From Nematostella vectensis (Eukaryota > Cnidaria > Anthozoa > Actiniaria > Edwardsiidae), in the NCBI RefSeq assembly GCF_932526225.1, contig NC_064041.1:4089046-4153045 (forward strand): a stretch of 64,000 nucleotides of DNA, given 5' to 3'. The notes below the pieces were generated by a model. That model did no database searches, was not told where the DNA came from, and saw nothing but the letters and a program-made list of their open reading frames with translations. Shown here in pieces: positions 63,821 to 64,000 of this stretch (position 1 is its first letter; each line of letters opens with the position of its first letter). The translations under genes and the position numbers were made by a program.

Positions 63821-64000
63821 CAAACCGGAGTTTATTCCATTTATCGGACCAAAGTATCGGCCAAATAACGACTTTTAACCCTGTTATTTTCAAGTGTTTT
63901 TCACCCCCGAATTGACGGAATAGATCGTCAATCAAACGAACTCGTATGCGGCCCAAGTAAATACCGAAAAGGGAAATGATGAGAGACAGGATCCAGACTG
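63821..64000 (+). pseudogene. piggyBac transposase start (copy B, cut by window end)
   Basis: Has GAGTTTATTCCA (63827-63838) that copy A lacks, followed by the same PELTE stop NSYAAQVNTEKG text as copy A. The rest of the piggyBac domain lies outside the window. Confidence 0.5.

Larger units (their letters stand above)
61260..64000 (+). repeat. Duplicated block, copy B (runs off the window)
   Basis: Near-identical to 46718-49458, 14.5 kb upstream and in the same orientation. The left border is the junction with the BEL gag fragment. The right border is beyond the window. Confidence 0.95.

Overview
The window reads as eukaryotic, AT-rich, repeat-dense intergenic DNA from a metazoan, most likely an anthozoan cnidarian such as a coral or sea anemone. 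That call is an inference. It rests on spliced transposase exons, BEL/Pao and Gypsy LTR elements, an L2/CR1-like LINE whose ORF1 has an esterase-like domain, Crypton-type tyrosine recombinases and SAMD3-like fragments, a mix I associate with cnidarian genomes. No operon-like layout, rRNA, canonical tRNA gene or convincing intact single-copy host gene was seen. Nearly every coding stretch is a transposable element (TE) or a decayed gene, and almost all are on the + strand.

Layout. 1-2556: two exons of a Transposase_21-like gene. 2722-3984: an 84-bp minisatellite. 4646-5576: a broken gene of unknown function. 6738-7380: a 107-bp tandem array that abuts a 4.9-kb DNA transposon at 7414-12317 (TTA target duplication, long inverted arms, decayed multi-exon transposase with a FEN/XPG-like acidic-motif exon, tentatively Academ-like). 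13451-23551: a SINE-like fragment, then a decayed Gypsy element interrupted by a LINE at about 15720-21110. 25907-31519: a second DNA transposon with CACTG termini and subterminal ~120-bp repeats, which also holds a SAMD3-like exon. 32229-36265: two incomplete Crypton-like recombinase genes whose missing parts complement each other. 36438-36930: a LINE endonuclease fragment. 39706-41747: a SAMD3-like pseudogene.

The right third holds a lysine-rich DDE-type transposase pseudogene (44918-47626), a RING/TRAF-type zinc-finger pseudogene (47686-48170) and a piggyBac fragment (49334-49833). Part of this block (46718-49458) is duplicated at 61260-64000. In the second copy the transposase is fused in frame to a BEL-type gag fragment. 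Between the copies lies a young-looking BEL/Pao element (50293-57588). It has 332-bp LTRs that differ at only two positions I could see, a CGTTC target duplication and a ~2061-codon ORF. Its reverse transcriptase has Asn where the first catalytic Asp is expected.

The genes do not form a pathway. The window is best read as layers of insertion, nesting, decay and local duplication. All family calls come from reading motifs in the sequence; no database search was run.
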